Assembly (NCBI GenBank): GCA_948744995.1
Contig: CAPZCD010000002.1
Span: 1 to 38,752 of the forward strand
Source: an uncultured Rickettsiales bacterium
GTDB lineage: Bacteria > Pseudomonadota > Alphaproteobacteria > Rickettsiales > UBA1997
DNA length: 38,752 nucleotides
Direction: 5' to 3'
Shown: positions 23,802 through 31,582 of the stretch, piece by piece
Numbering within the stretch: the stretch's first letter is position 1
Layout: the number at the start of each line of letters is the position of its first letter
Translations under genes and position numbers: made by a program
The notes under the pieces: model-generated
The model's database searches: none
Told to the model about the DNA's origin: nothing
The model's input: only the letters and a program-made list of their open reading frames with translations

Positions 23802-24125
23802 ATGAAAGAAAAAGAAGGGATCCGGATTGTCCTGAAGGCGTTTGATGCCAATATACTTAGTCAGGCTGTTCAGGAGATAGTTGGTACGGTTAAAAGAACT
23901 GGTGCAACAGTGATTGGACCTATACCGCTTCCTACAAATAGAAAAAAATTTACAGTTATCAGGTCTCCCCACATTTATAAGAGGAGCATGGAGCAGTATG
24001 AAATAAAATCCTTAAAGAGATTATTGATAATAATACCGGCACCACAAACTGTAGAGGCTCTAATGAAGCTGAATTTATCAGCTGGCGTTAATATTAAGAT
24101 TTCCTTAAATGGAGGTAAAGAATAA
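23802..24125 (+). CDS. rpsJ: 30S ribosomal protein S10
   Basis: S10 is part of the 30S head and, as NusE, joins antitermination complexes. The 107-residue protein has RIVLKAFDANILSQAVQEIVGTVKRTGATVIGPIPLPTNRK, the family signature, and RSPHIYKRSMEQYE. It is the first gene of the operon, about 95 bases after the predicted start of transcription. Its TAA overlaps the rplC ATG by one base (TAATG). No tuf, fusA, rpsG or rpsL gene precedes it, so the str operon part has been separated from S10 here. Confidence 0.98.
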   Translation: MKEKEGIRIVLKAFDANILSQAVQEIVGTVKRTGATVIGPIPLPTNRKKFTVIRSPHIYKRSMEQYEIKSLKRLLIIIPAPQTVEALMKLNLSAGVNIKISLNGGKE

Positions 24126-24757
24126 TGACGGCTGTTGTAGGTAAAAAATTAGGTATGAGCAGGATTTATTCCAATAATGGTGAAGTTATACCTGTTACTT
24201 TAATAAAAATTTATGAAGGTTTAATCAGTAGCTTTCAGAAATATGATGATAGAGACTATAATCATATAACAATTTCATATGGTAAGGATAAAAAGACTGA
24301 AAAAAGAATAAAAAAACCAGTTTTAGGTTTCTATAAGAAAAATAACCTAGAACCATATGATAATATGAAAACCTTTAAGGTTAATAAGGATGGTGAATTT
24401 AATGTAGGTGATTTTATTGGTCTTAATGTTCTGAAAGAGGGCTTCGTTGTGGATGTAACCGGAATGTCTAAAGGAAAAGGTTTCGCCGGAGCTATGAAGA
24501 GACATGGTTTTGGTGGTTTAGAAGCAGCACATGGTGTTTCCATATCTCATAGGTCTATCGGTGGAACTGGTACGAAAAGAAGAGAAGGTAGAGTTATGAA
24601 GGGTAAGAAAATGGCCGGACATATGGGGTTTGATAAGGTTACGGTTAAAAATCTTAAAATCGTTAAGATTGAGAATGACGATAATGTTATTTGCGTTAAA
24701 GGAGCTGTTCCCGGTTGTAAAGGAGCAGAACTTGTTATTAAAACTTCTAACGTGTAG
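24125..24757 (+). CDS. rplC: 50S ribosomal protein L3
   Basis: L3 is an early assembly protein near the peptidyl transferase centre. The 210 residues begin VGKKLGMSRIYSNNGEVIPVTLI, and the central loop has VTGMSKGKGFAGAMKRHGFGG followed by HRSIGGTGTKRREGRVMKGKKMAGHMG, the region inserted into rRNA. Length is normal. It overlaps rpsJ by one base and is followed by rplD after nine bases, with a good AGGAGG-type ribosome binding site. Confidence 0.98.
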   Translation: MTAVVGKKLGMSRIYSNNGEVIPVTLIKIYEGLISSFQKYDDRDYNHITISYGKDKKTEKRIKKPVLGFYKKNNLEPYDNMKTFKVNKDGEFNVGDFIGLNVLKEGFVVDVTGMSKGKGFAGAMKRHGFGGLEAAHGVSISHRSIGGTGTKRREGRVMKGKKMAGHMGFDKVTVKNLKIVKIENDDNVICVKGAVPGCKGAELVIKTSNV

Positions 24758-24766
24758 GAGGGAATT

Positions 24767-25381
24767 ATGCAATTATTAGTTTTGAATTTAAATAATTTGA
24801 AAGAGTCCTCCGAAAATATAGACGGTTTTGATTTTGAAGCTGAAGATGGTAAAAAATGTGTTCCTTATGTTATTAAGTGGCAGATGGCTAAAAGTAGAGC
24901 AGGTACAGCTAAAACTAAGTTGATGTCCGAGGTATCTGGTTCAACAAAAAAAATAGTCAGACAGAAGGGAACCGGTGGTGCAAGACATGGTTCAAAAAGA
25001 GCAGTTCAATTTGTTGGCGGTAGAACATGTTTTGGCCCTCAACCAAGAAATTTTGAATTTTCTATTCCTAAAAAAATCGTTAAAAAGGCGTTAAGCTATG
25101 TTTTGAGAGATAAGATAAGGAATGGTAAAGTTGTTCTTATTGAGGGAATGGAGGATATGGAATTAAGTACCAAAAAGTTGGATAAGAAATTTAAAGATAA
25201 AAATATAGATAGAGCATTAGTAGCTTGTGAAGAGGATTATAGAAACTTTAATTTGTCTCTGAGAAATCTCTATAACTATAAGAATCTGTTAAGTAATGCT
25301 TTGAATGTTTATGATCTTTTAGATTTTAACTATTTGTTACTTGATAGAAAATCATTAAATAAACTTAAAGAGGTACTATAA
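24767..25381 (+). CDS. rplD: 50S ribosomal protein L4
   Basis: L4 lines the exit tunnel and, in some bacteria, represses the S10 operon by binding its leader. The 204-residue protein has the extended loop with SRAGTAKTKLMSEVSGSTKKIVRQKGTGGARHGSKRAVQFVGGRTCFGPQPRNF, then the globular part with KLDKKFKDKNIDRALVACEE. A GGAGG lies just before ATG. Its stop overlaps the rplW ATG by one base, so translation of the two is coupled. Confidence 0.97.
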   Translation: MQLLVLNLNNLKESSENIDGFDFEAEDGKKCVPYVIKWQMAKSRAGTAKTKLMSEVSGSTKKIVRQKGTGGARHGSKRAVQFVGGRTCFGPQPRNFEFSIPKKIVKKALSYVLRDKIRNGKVVLIEGMEDMELSTKKLDKKFKDKNIDRALVACEEDYRNFNLSLRNLYNYKNLLSNALNVYDLLDFNYLLLDRKSLNKLKEVL

Positions 25382-25680
25382 TGAGTTTAGGTTATATTTA
25401 TGATATAATAGTTTCTCCAGTTATAACTGAAAAAACCAATTTGCAAGCGACCGATAATAAATTTACTTTTGTGGTAGTAGCTTGTGCTAAGAAAACAGAT
25501 ATTAAAAAAGCTATAGAAGAAATTTTCGGTGTTAATGTTACTAAAATTAATATCATTAATACGGATGGAAAAGTTAAGAAATTCAAAGGCAAAGTTGGTA
25601 AAAAAAGTGATATTAAAAAAGCTGTTGTAACTATGAAAAAAGGCCAACAAATAGATTTAACAAAATTGGAGGGTAAATAG
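25381..25680 (+). CDS. rplW: 50S ribosomal protein L23
   Basis: L23 sits at the tunnel exit and is a docking site for trigger factor and SRP. The 99 residues have the family blocks SPVITEKTNLQATDNKFTFVV, KKTDIKKAIEEIFGVNVTKINIIN and KKSDIKKAVVTMKKGQQIDL. Length is typical. It is coupled to rplD by a one-base overlap and followed by rplB after two bases. Confidence 0.97.
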   Translation: MSLGYIYDIIVSPVITEKTNLQATDNKFTFVVVACAKKTDIKKAIEEIFGVNVTKINIINTDGKVKKFKGKVGKKSDIKKAVVTMKKGQQIDLTKLEGK

Positions 25681-25682
25681 TT

Positions 25683-26507
25683 ATGGTTATGAAAAATTTT
25701 AAACCCGTTACTCCTTCAACAAGAGGTCTAAAACTAATTAGTAAGGATGGATTATGGAAAGGTAGTCCTCTAAAGATGTTGGTTGTGCCTAAAAATAGTA
25801 AGGCCGGTAGGAATAACTATGGGCATATTACCGTAAGGAGAAGAGGTAACGGACATAAGCAATCCTATAGATTGATTGATTTTAGGAGAAATAAGTATGA
25901 TATGGTAGCTAATGTTGAGAGAATCGAATACGATCCCAACAGAACAGCTTATATTGCTCTAATTAAATATTCTGATGGTATATTTTCATATATTATAGCA
26001 CCTGAAGGGTTAAAGGTTGGAGATAAAATATCATCCTCAAGAAAATTACTCGATATAAAACCGGGAAATGCTATGCCACTTATGGTTATGCCTATTGGTA
26101 CAACAATCCATAATATAGAAAGTAAGCCAGGAGCTGGTGCCAGAGTTGCCCGAAGTGCCGGAACATTTGCTCAGCTGGCTGGTAAGGATGACGGTTATGC
26201 TATAGTTAGGTTGCAATCGGGTGAAACCAGAATGTTCCTACTGGATTGTTTGGCAACTGTTGGAACGGTAAGTAATCCTGACAATAAGAACCAAAAGTTG
26301 GGTAAAGCTGGGAGGAGCAGATGGTTAGGTAAAAGACCTAGTGTTAGAGGTGAATCTATGAACCCTGTAGACCATCCACATGGTGGTAGGACTAGAGGTG
26401 GTAGAATACCAGTATCTCCAACCGGTGTATGTGCTAGAGGTGGTAGAACTCGAAAAAAGAGTAATCCATCCAATAGATTTATAGTAAAAAGTCGTCATAA
26501 AAAGTAA
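25683..26507 (+). CDS. rplB: 50S ribosomal protein L2
   Basis: L2 is needed for subunit joining and peptidyl transferase activity. The 274-residue protein begins KNFKPVTPSTRGLKLISKDGLWKG and has YGHITVRRRGNGHKQSYR, AGTFAQLAGKDDGYAIVRLQSGE and the C-terminal signature SVRGESMNPVDHPHGGRTRGG with the functionally important His in DHPHGG. Two ATG codons (25683 and 25689) are possible starts; both leave the conserved part intact. Confidence 0.98.
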   Translation: MVMKNFKPVTPSTRGLKLISKDGLWKGSPLKMLVVPKNSKAGRNNYGHITVRRRGNGHKQSYRLIDFRRNKYDMVANVERIEYDPNRTAYIALIKYSDGIFSYIIAPEGLKVGDKISSSRKLLDIKPGNAMPLMVMPIGTTIHNIESKPGAGARVARSAGTFAQLAGKDDGYAIVRLQSGETRMFLLDCLATVGTVSNPDNKNQKLGKAGRSRWLGKRPSVRGESMNPVDHPHGGRTRGGRIPVSPTGVCARGGRTRKKSNPSNRFIVKSRHKK

Positions 26508-26520
26508 GAGGTAGTATAGT

Positions 26521-26802
26521 ATGACACGATCAGCTTGGAAAATTCCATTTGTAGATGGATTTTTAATTAAAAAAGCTAAAGCAGCTTCTGAAGATCCAAA
26601 GAAACCTGTTGTGAAAACGTGGTCGAGGAGATCAACCATTTTACCACAGTTTGTTGGTCTAAGTTTTGCTGTTTATAATGGTAAAAAGTTTGTACCAGTT
26701 TTGGTTTCGGAAGATATGGTTGGACATAAATTTGGAGAATTTGCTCCAACCAGAACATTCCACGGACATTCTGGTAACAGAAAAGTAGAAGTTAAGAAAT
26801 AG
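26521..26802 (+). CDS. rpsS: 30S ribosomal protein S19
   Basis: S19 is in the 30S head and contacts S13. The 93-residue protein begins MTRSAWKIPFVDGFLIKKA and contains KTWSRRSTILPQFVGLSFAVYNGKKFVPVLVSEDMVGHKFGEFAPTRTFHGH, the S19 signature including KFGEFAPTR. Normal length and operon position (rplB-rpsS-rplV), with a GAGG ribosome binding site upstream. Confidence 0.98.
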   Translation: MTRSAWKIPFVDGFLIKKAKAASEDPKKPVVKTWSRRSTILPQFVGLSFAVYNGKKFVPVLVSEDMVGHKFGEFAPTRTFHGHSGNRKVEVKK

Positions 26803-26810
26803 GTTATGGT

Positions 26811-27164
26811 ATGACTGAAAATAAAAAATACGCAAGCGCTTATTTAAGTAATTTAAAGACAAGTCCACTTAAATTAAGCAAGATTACCAGAGCTATAAAG
26901 GGTATGCCGGTTGAAGAGGCTACTAAGCAATTAACCTTTTGTAACTTAAGATCCGCTAAAGCTGTTAAAAATTTGTTGAAATCAGCTATGACTAATGCCG
27001 AAAATAATCATGGAATGGATATAGATAAGTTATATATCTACAGAATAGATGTTGGTAAAGCTTTTGTTATGAAAAGATTTGCTGCTAGGGCTAGAGGTAG
27101 AGGAACTAGAATTCTAAAACCTTTTTGTAATCTTAGAATTATTTTAACCGAGACGGAGGAATAG
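26811..27164 (+). CDS. rplV: 50S ribosomal protein L22
   Basis: L22 reaches into the exit tunnel and takes part in translation stalling. The 117-residue protein has AYLSNLKTSPLKLSKITRAIKGMPVEEATKQLTF and, at the tunnel loop, KAFVMKRFAARARGRGTRILKPFCNLRIILTE. It sits directly between rpsS (eight bases) and rpsC (two bases) as in other bacteria. Confidence 0.97.
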   Translation: MTENKKYASAYLSNLKTSPLKLSKITRAIKGMPVEEATKQLTFCNLRSAKAVKNLLKSAMTNAENNHGMDIDKLYIYRIDVGKAFVMKRFAARARGRGTRILKPFCNLRIILTETEE

Positions 27165-27166
27165 GT

Positions 27167-27784
27167 ATGGGTCAGAAGGTAAATCCAGTTGGTTTTAGAA
27201 TAAATTTAAACAATAATTGGAGTTCTGTTTGGTATGATGATAGAAACTACAGAGAAAATCTCATAAAAGATCTTCAGATGCAGAACTATGTCATGAAGAA
27301 CTTTAAGAATTGTTCTATAGCAAGGGTAATTGTTGAGAGGACTGGTAATCATACAACTGTTTTGATAAAGACGTCTAAGCCTGGTGTTATAATAGGTAAA
27401 AAAGGTGCTGATATTGAAAGGATAAAGAAGAATATTCAGCAAAAAATGAAAGAGAAGGACGTTGCTATTAAGATAGTTGAAGTTGAAAAACCGGATCTGG
27501 ATGCTGAATTGGTCGCTCAATCAATTGCTAGACAAATTGAAAATAGGGCTGCTTTCAAGAGAGTTGTTAAGAAGGCAATCCAAAATGTTATGAAGTACGG
27601 TGCATTGGGAATTAAGATAACTGTTTCCGGTAGGTTAAATGGTGTAGATATTGCAAGATCAGAAACCTATAGGGAAGGTTCTATACCTCTACATACATTG
27701 AGGGCAAATGTTGATTATTCCCATGTTGAAGCACTTTGTACCTATGGTATTATAGGTGTGAAAGTTTGGATCTATAAAAAGTAA
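27167..27784 (+). CDS. rpsC: 30S ribosomal protein S3
   Basis: S3 helps form the mRNA entry channel. The protein starts MGQKVNPVGFRINLNNNWSSVWYDDRNY and has the KH domain GVIIGKKGADIERIKKNIQ, with the C-terminal block GRLNGVDIARSETYREGSIPLHTLRANVDYSHVEALCTYGIIGVKVWIYK. At 205 residues it is shorter than E. coli S3 (233) because it ends right after the fold, without the basic tail. It is the last gene before an 87-base gap that carries an internal promoter. Confidence 0.98.
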   Translation: MGQKVNPVGFRINLNNNWSSVWYDDRNYRENLIKDLQMQNYVMKNFKNCSIARVIVERTGNHTTVLIKTSKPGVIIGKKGADIERIKKNIQQKMKEKDVAIKIVEVEKPDLDAELVAQSIARQIENRAAFKRVVKKAIQNVMKYGALGIKITVSGRLNGVDIARSETYREGSIPLHTLRANVDYSHVEALCTYGIIGVKVWIYKK

Positions 27785-27822
27785 CGATATTTCAAATAAA
27801 TATTGACTTTAACTATGGATAG

Positions 27823-27851
27823 ATTAAAACTTAAACGCTTTATGTTATAAT
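27823..27851 (+). promoter_or_regulatory. Possible internal promoter between rpsC and rplP (extended -10)
   Basis: The 87-base gap after rpsC contains a perfect TATAAT at 27846-27851 preceded by TG at 27843-27844 (TGTTATAAT, an extended -10). The -35 position (27823-27828, ATTAAA) is poor, which extended -10 promoters tolerate. A transcript would start near 27858 and rplP begins at 27872. Every other junction within this operon is much shorter, so the gap probably has a purpose. Confidence 0.5.
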
Positions 27852-27871
27852 TATTGAAGTAAGAGATACAG

Positions 27872-28285
27872 ATGTTATTACCTAAGAAAACTAAACATAG
27901 AAATTTTCAGAAAGGTGGAAAACGGATATGTGGTGTTGCTAATGCTGGTTCCTCTATAGTCTTCGGTACATTTGCTCTAAAATCATTAGACGCAGGAAGA
28001 CTTAGATCTAACCAAATTGAAGCGGCAAGACGATGTATAACCAGAACTATGAAAAGAGCTGGAAAGATGTGGATTAGAGTATTTCCACATATTCCAGTTA
28101 CGAGTAAAGCTCTTGGAGTGAGAATGGGTGGCGGTAAAGGCGCCATTGATTATTGGATGTGTCAAGTAAAACCAGGATTGGTTTTATTTGAACTCGACGG
28201 GGTATCGGATGCTGTGGCTGTAGAGGCTCTACAAAAAGCTTCCGCTAAATTACCGTTCAAAACAAAAGTTGTTAAACTTATTTAA
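27872..28285 (+). CDS. rplP: 50S ribosomal protein L16
   Basis: L16 stabilises the A-site tRNA region of the 50S subunit. The 137-residue protein begins MLLPKKTKHRNFQKGG and has AGSSIVFGTFALKSLDAGRLRSNQIEAARRCITRTMKRAGKMWIRVFPHIPVTSKALGVRMGGGKGAIDYWMCQVKPG, all typical. It starts a second sub-block of the operon after the gap with the internal promoter and precedes rpmC. Confidence 0.98.
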   Translation: MLLPKKTKHRNFQKGGKRICGVANAGSSIVFGTFALKSLDAGRLRSNQIEAARRCITRTMKRAGKMWIRVFPHIPVTSKALGVRMGGGKGAIDYWMCQVKPGLVLFELDGVSDAVAVEALQKASAKLPFKTKVVKLI

Positions 28286-28299
28286 AGAAAGGAATGATA

Positions 28300-28470
28300 A
28301 TGGTAGAAGAAGACAAGAAGAAAATGAAAGAAGAGATTGTTGAGTCTAAAAAGAAATTACTTTCTTTAAGAATTAAAAAGTCTAGTGGCGACTTGAAGGA
28401 TACTTCTTTGTTTAAGAAGACAAGAAAGTCCATAGCTAGGTTGTTTACTAAATTAAATAGTCAGGATTAG
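28300..28470 (+). CDS. rpmC: 50S ribosomal protein L29
   Basis: L29 is a small two-helix protein near the tunnel exit beside L23. Reading ATG at 28300 to TAG at 28470 gives 56 residues (start MVEEDKKKMKEEIVESKKKL, then LSLRIKKSSGDLKDTSLFKKTRKSIARLFTKL). L29 normally ends in ARI.T-like text after a helix hairpin, as seen here. It is the expected gene between rplP and rpsQ and is preceded by AAAGGA. Its size explains why it is easy to overlook. Confidence 0.9.
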   Translation: MVEEDKKKMKEEIVESKKKLLSLRIKKSSGDLKDTSLFKKTRKSIARLFTKLNSQD

Positions 28471-28472
28471 GC

Positions 28473-28712
28473 ATGGCTAAAAATGATATTAAAGTTAAAA
28501 TAATTAAAAAAGCCGGCGATAAGACTGTAGTTGGTGAAGCGTCATTTCTTAAACAACATCCTATATATAAAAAGTATGTTAAGGTGTATAAGAAATATAT
28601 GATTCATGATGAGGGCAATGTTGTAAAAGTTGGTGATGAGGTTTTTATAAAATCTTCAAGACCATTTTCCAAGATGAAGACGTGGGTTATTGTTGATAAG
28701 GAGGGAAAGTAG
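28473..28712 (+). CDS. rpsQ: 30S ribosomal protein S17
   Basis: S17 is a primary 16S rRNA-binding protein of OB fold. The 79 residues contain GDKTVVGEASFLKQHPIYKKYVKVYKKYMIHDEGNVVKVGDEVFIKSSRPFSKMKTWVIVD, the S17 signature around the conserved DE...VGD..I..SRP..K.K. It follows rpmC after two bases and precedes rplN after three. Confidence 0.97.
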   Translation: MAKNDIKVKIIKKAGDKTVVGEASFLKQHPIYKKYVKVYKKYMIHDEGNVVKVGDEVFIKSSRPFSKMKTWVIVDKEGK

Positions 28713-28715
28713 ACT

Positions 28716-29084
28716 ATGATACAAATGGAAACTAGTTTAACTGTAGCAGATAACTCAGGCGCTAAATCAGCAAGGTGTATAAAGGTTTTAGGTGGTTCCA
28801 ACCACATGGTTACGGGAATTTCTGATGTTATAGTTGTTTCTATAACCAGTGCAATTCCGGGAGGAAAAGTTAAAAAAGGTGATGTAGCTAGGGCAGTTGT
28901 GGTAAGGACAAAAAAGGAAATACAGCGGCAAGACGGCAGTACCATTAGATTTGATGATAATGCTGTAGTTCTAGTGAATAAAGATGGTACTCCTGTAGGT
29001 ACTAGGGTGTTCGGACCGGTTGCTAGGGAGTTAAGAAATGGCAATTTTACAAAAATATTATCGTTAGCACCAGAGGTATTATAG
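28716..29084 (+). CDS. rplN: 50S ribosomal protein L14
   Basis: L14 forms part of the bridge between subunits. The 122-residue protein starts MIQMETSLTVADNSGAKSARCIKVLGGS, with the KVKKGDVARAVVVRTKKEIQRQDGSTIRFDDNAVVLVNKDGTPVGTRVFGPVARELR block and ending KILSLAPEVL. This is full length and closely follows the family. Confidence 0.98.
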   Translation: MIQMETSLTVADNSGAKSARCIKVLGGSNHMVTGISDVIVVSITSAIPGGKVKKGDVARAVVVRTKKEIQRQDGSTIRFDDNAVVLVNKDGTPVGTRVFGPVARELRNGNFTKILSLAPEVL

Positions 29085-29086
29085 TT

Positions 29087-29395
29087 ATGGCGGCAAAAAT
29101 TAAGAAAGGAGACACCGTAGTAGTATTAACAGGAAAGGACAAAGGTAAAACCGGAGAGGTTTTGGCAGTTACTCCTAAACAACAAAAGGTACTTGTTGCC
29201 GGTGTTAATATTGTAAAAAAACATAGAAAACCAACTATGAATTCTCAAGGACAAATAGTTGAAATGGAAAAACCAGTTCATATTTCTAATGTCTCTTTGA
29301 TGGAAAATGGCAAGCCTGCCAGGGTTGGTTTTAAGGTTGAAGATGGAAAGAAATTTAGAATTTTTAAAAAAACTGGTAATAAGGTAGGTAATTAG
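29087..29395 (+). CDS. rplX: 50S ribosomal protein L24
   Basis: L24 starts 50S assembly and binds near the tunnel exit. The 102-residue protein has the KOW motif KKGDTVVVLTGKDKGKTGEVLAVTPKQQKVLVAGVNIVKKHRKPT, then a VHISNVSLMENGKPARVGFKVEDGKKFRIFKKTG end. It lies two bases after rplN and two before rplE. Confidence 0.97.
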   Translation: MAAKIKKGDTVVVLTGKDKGKTGEVLAVTPKQQKVLVAGVNIVKKHRKPTMNSQGQIVEMEKPVHISNVSLMENGKPARVGFKVEDGKKFRIFKKTGNKVGN

Positions 29396-29396
29396 T

Positions 29397-29933
29397 ATGT
29401 CTTATTTGAAAGATTTATATCAGACTAAGGTAAAGAAAAATTTAAAAGAGAAGTTTGGTTATAAGAATGAACTTGAGATACCTAAGCTGGAAAAAGTTTC
29501 GTTAAATATAGCTTTTAAGACTGCTGATGTTGATCCTAACTTTCTGAAGTATGTGGTGGATCAGCTTTCGCTAATAGCTGGACAAAGGGCAGTTTTGGTG
29601 AATGCTAAGAAATCGGTTGCAAGTTTTAAACTAAGGGAAGGTACCCCTATTTCATGCATTGTTACCCTAAGAGGTGATAGAATGTATGAATTTTTAACAA
29701 GGTTGGTTTATGTTGCTTTACCAAGAATTAAAGACTTTAGAGGTCTATCCAGTAAAAATTTTAACCAAAGCGGGCATTATAGCTTCGGGATTAAGGAACA
29801 TACGATATTCCCTGAAATTGACCTGGATAAAGCTTATAAAGTTTTGGGTATGAATATAAATATAGTTACAAGCGCAAAGACTATTGATGAGTGTAAGGCG
29901 CTGTTATTAGAATTAAATTTTCCTTTAAAATAA
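29397..29933 (+). CDS. rplE: 50S ribosomal protein L5
   Basis: L5 binds 5S rRNA and contacts the P-site tRNA. The 178-residue protein has VEKVSLNIAF-like LEKVSLNIAF, the loop GQRAVLVNAKKSVASFKLREGTPISCIVTLRGDRMYEFLTRLVYVALPRIKDFRGLSSKNFNQSGHYSFGIKEHTIFPEI, then a GMNINIVTSAKT end. Length is normal (E. coli 179). rpsN follows. Confidence 0.98.
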   Translation: MSYLKDLYQTKVKKNLKEKFGYKNELEIPKLEKVSLNIAFKTADVDPNFLKYVVDQLSLIAGQRAVLVNAKKSVASFKLREGTPISCIVTLRGDRMYEFLTRLVYVALPRIKDFRGLSSKNFNQSGHYSFGIKEHTIFPEIDLDKAYKVLGMNINIVTSAKTIDECKALLLELNFPLK

Positions 29934-29945
29934 AAGAGAGAGGAT

Positions 29946-30251
29946 ATGGCAAAAGTAAGTGCAATTGATAAAAATAAAAAAAGAAAAGAAAAGATAGAAA
30001 GATACAGCGGTAAAAGAGCTGAATTAAAAAAAGAGGCTGAGGATACTAGTTTATCTCCTGAGGTTAGGGTAATTGCTATGATAAAATTATCCGAATTACC
30101 AAGGAATTCTTCTAAGGTTAGGTATAGAAATAGGTGTGCCATAACCGGAAGGCCTAGAGGTTACCATGGATTTTTTGGCATTTCGAGAATAATGCTGAAG
30201 GAGTTAGCTTCGTGGGGTAAAATTCCTGGTTTAAAAAAATCAAGTTGGTAG
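29946..30251 (+). CDS. rpsN: 30S ribosomal protein S14 (zinc-free type)
   Basis: S14 helps assemble the 30S head. The 101-residue long form has no zinc-binding Cys set. It begins MAKVSAIDKNKKRKEKIERYSGKRAELKK and ends with SSKVRYRNRCAITGRPRGYHGFFGISRIMLKELASWGKIPGLKKSSW, the S14 signature. This long form between rplE and rpsH is usual in proteobacteria. Confidence 0.98.
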   Translation: MAKVSAIDKNKKRKEKIERYSGKRAELKKEAEDTSLSPEVRVIAMIKLSELPRNSSKVRYRNRCAITGRPRGYHGFFGISRIMLKELASWGKIPGLKKSSW

Positions 30252-30258
30252 GTAGTTT

Positions 30259-30648
30259 ATGAATCACGCAGTATCTCAATTAGTTACTTGTCTTAAGAAC
30301 GGACAAATGGCTAGAAAAGAAAAAGTTATTACCCCAAGCTCTAAATTAAAGCTTGGTATTTTGGAAATTTTAAAGAAAGATGGCTTTATTAAAGACTTTC
30401 TTGTTGATAATAATGGAAGTTTTGATATAATAGAAATAACTTTGGCATATAATGGCCTCCAACCGGTTATAAAAGAAATTGAAGTTATTTCGAAGCCCGG
30501 TAGGAGAGTTTATTCTAAGGTTGAGAACATACCAGTCGTTTACAATGGCCTTGGTGTTGTTATTCTATCTACTCCAAAAGGTGTAATAACTGATTATGAT
30601 GCTAAACATTTAAATGTTGGCGGTGAGTTGTTATTAAAAATATTTTAA
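30259..30648 (+). CDS. rpsH: 30S ribosomal protein S8
   Basis: S8 binds the central domain of 16S rRNA and in E. coli also represses the spc operon. The 129-residue protein begins HAVSQLVTCLKNGQMARKEKVITPSSKLKLGILEILKKDGFIKDF and ends with LGVVILSTPKGVITDYDAKHLNVGGELLLKIF. The ending is the common STPKG..T...A...N.GGE form with a substitution near the tip. It precedes rplF after ten bases. Confidence 0.97.
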   Translation: MNHAVSQLVTCLKNGQMARKEKVITPSSKLKLGILEILKKDGFIKDFLVDNNGSFDIIEITLAYNGLQPVIKEIEVISKPGRRVYSKVENIPVVYNGLGVVILSTPKGVITDYDAKHLNVGGELLLKIF

Positions 30649-30658
30649 TTGGATTTTT

Positions 30659-31195
30659 ATGACTAGTAGAGTAGGGAAATTACCAATTAAAGTTGCCGAT
30701 GATATAAAAGTAGATATAAGTGGTACGGTTGTGACCCTTAAAAAAGGCAACAAGACAAAGACTTATGATTTTGGTAGTAAGGTTGACGTTTTATTTGAAG
30801 ATAAATGCTTAATTGTTAAAGAAAAAGAAAATGTAGCGGATTCCGTTGTTTTTTCGGGTCTTCATAGGAGTAATTTGAATAATTTAGTTCACGGTTTAGC
30901 TGAAGGTTTCAAGGTAGTATTAGAATACAATGGTGTTGGTTATAGAGCTGTAGTTTCTAAAAACTTTTTGGTTTTGGGTCTAGGCTATAGTCACGATATA
31001 GTTATAAAAATTCCTTCTGATATTACGGTAACACCTGAAAAACCTAATCTAATAATTATACAAGGTGAGGATAAAGAAAGAATCGGAACGTTCGCATCGA
31101 GGATAATTTCGTTTAGAACTACTGAACCTTACAAGGGAAAAGGTATAAAGTATCAAGGTCAAGAAATTCTGAGAAAAGAGGGTAAAAAGAAGTAG
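30659..31195 (+). CDS. rplF: 50S ribosomal protein L6
   Basis: L6 is located at the base of the L7/L12 stalk near the factor-binding site. The 178 residues start MTSRVGKLPIKVADDIKVDISGTVVTLKKGNK, contain VLEYNGVGYRAVVSKNFLVLGLGYSHDIVIKIPSDITV and end RTTEPYKGKGIKYQGQEILRKEGKK, the conserved C-terminal signature. Normal length and place in the spc operon. Confidence 0.98.
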   Translation: MTSRVGKLPIKVADDIKVDISGTVVTLKKGNKTKTYDFGSKVDVLFEDKCLIVKEKENVADSVVFSGLHRSNLNNLVHGLAEGFKVVLEYNGVGYRAVVSKNFLVLGLGYSHDIVIKIPSDITVTPEKPNLIIIQGEDKERIGTFASRIISFRTTEPYKGKGIKYQGQEILRKEGKKK

Positions 31196-31202
31196 GTAAG
31201 TT

Positions 31203-31559
31203 ATGAATAAAGAAATATTACAAAGAAGAAAAGCTAGAAACTCCTATAGAGTTAAGGCTAATAATAAAAGTAAAAGACCTATTTTAAATGTTTTTAAGAG
31301 TAATAAAAATATTTATGCTCAAATAATTGATTTAGATGGGAATGTAAAGGTTTATGTTTCTACAAAAACCAAAAGTATGGTTGACAATGTTAGTGGTAAG
31401 AGTGGTGCCGAAAAGGCAGCTTTAGTTGGTGCTGAATTGGCAAAAGTAGCCAAACAATCTGGCATCACTAAGGTTGTTTTCAACAAGGGGCCTTATCTTT
31501 ATATTGGTAGGGTAAAATCATTAGCAGAAGCAGCAAGAGAAAATGGTTTGGAATTTTAA
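31203..31559 (+). CDS. rplR: 50S ribosomal protein L18
   Basis: L18 binds 5S rRNA together with L5 and L25. The 118-residue protein has RRKARNSYRVKANNKSKRPILNVFKSNKNIYAQIIDLDGNVKVYVSTKTK, then the EKAALVGAELAKVAKQSGITKVVFNKGPYLYIGRVKSLAEAARENGLEF ending typical of the family. It precedes rpsE by 23 bases. Confidence 0.97.
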   Translation: MNKEILQRRKARNSYRVKANNKSKRPILNVFKSNKNIYAQIIDLDGNVKVYVSTKTKSMVDNVSGKSGAEKAALVGAELAKVAKQSGITKVVFNKGPYLYIGRVKSLAEAARENGLEF

Positions 31560-31582
31560 ATATGAACGAATGGTAAGAATTT

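Noticed and set aside
27803..27851. TTGACT at 27803 as -35 for the TATAAT at 27846
   Set aside because: The distance is 37 bases, far from the 16-18 needed. The extended -10 explanation was kept instead.
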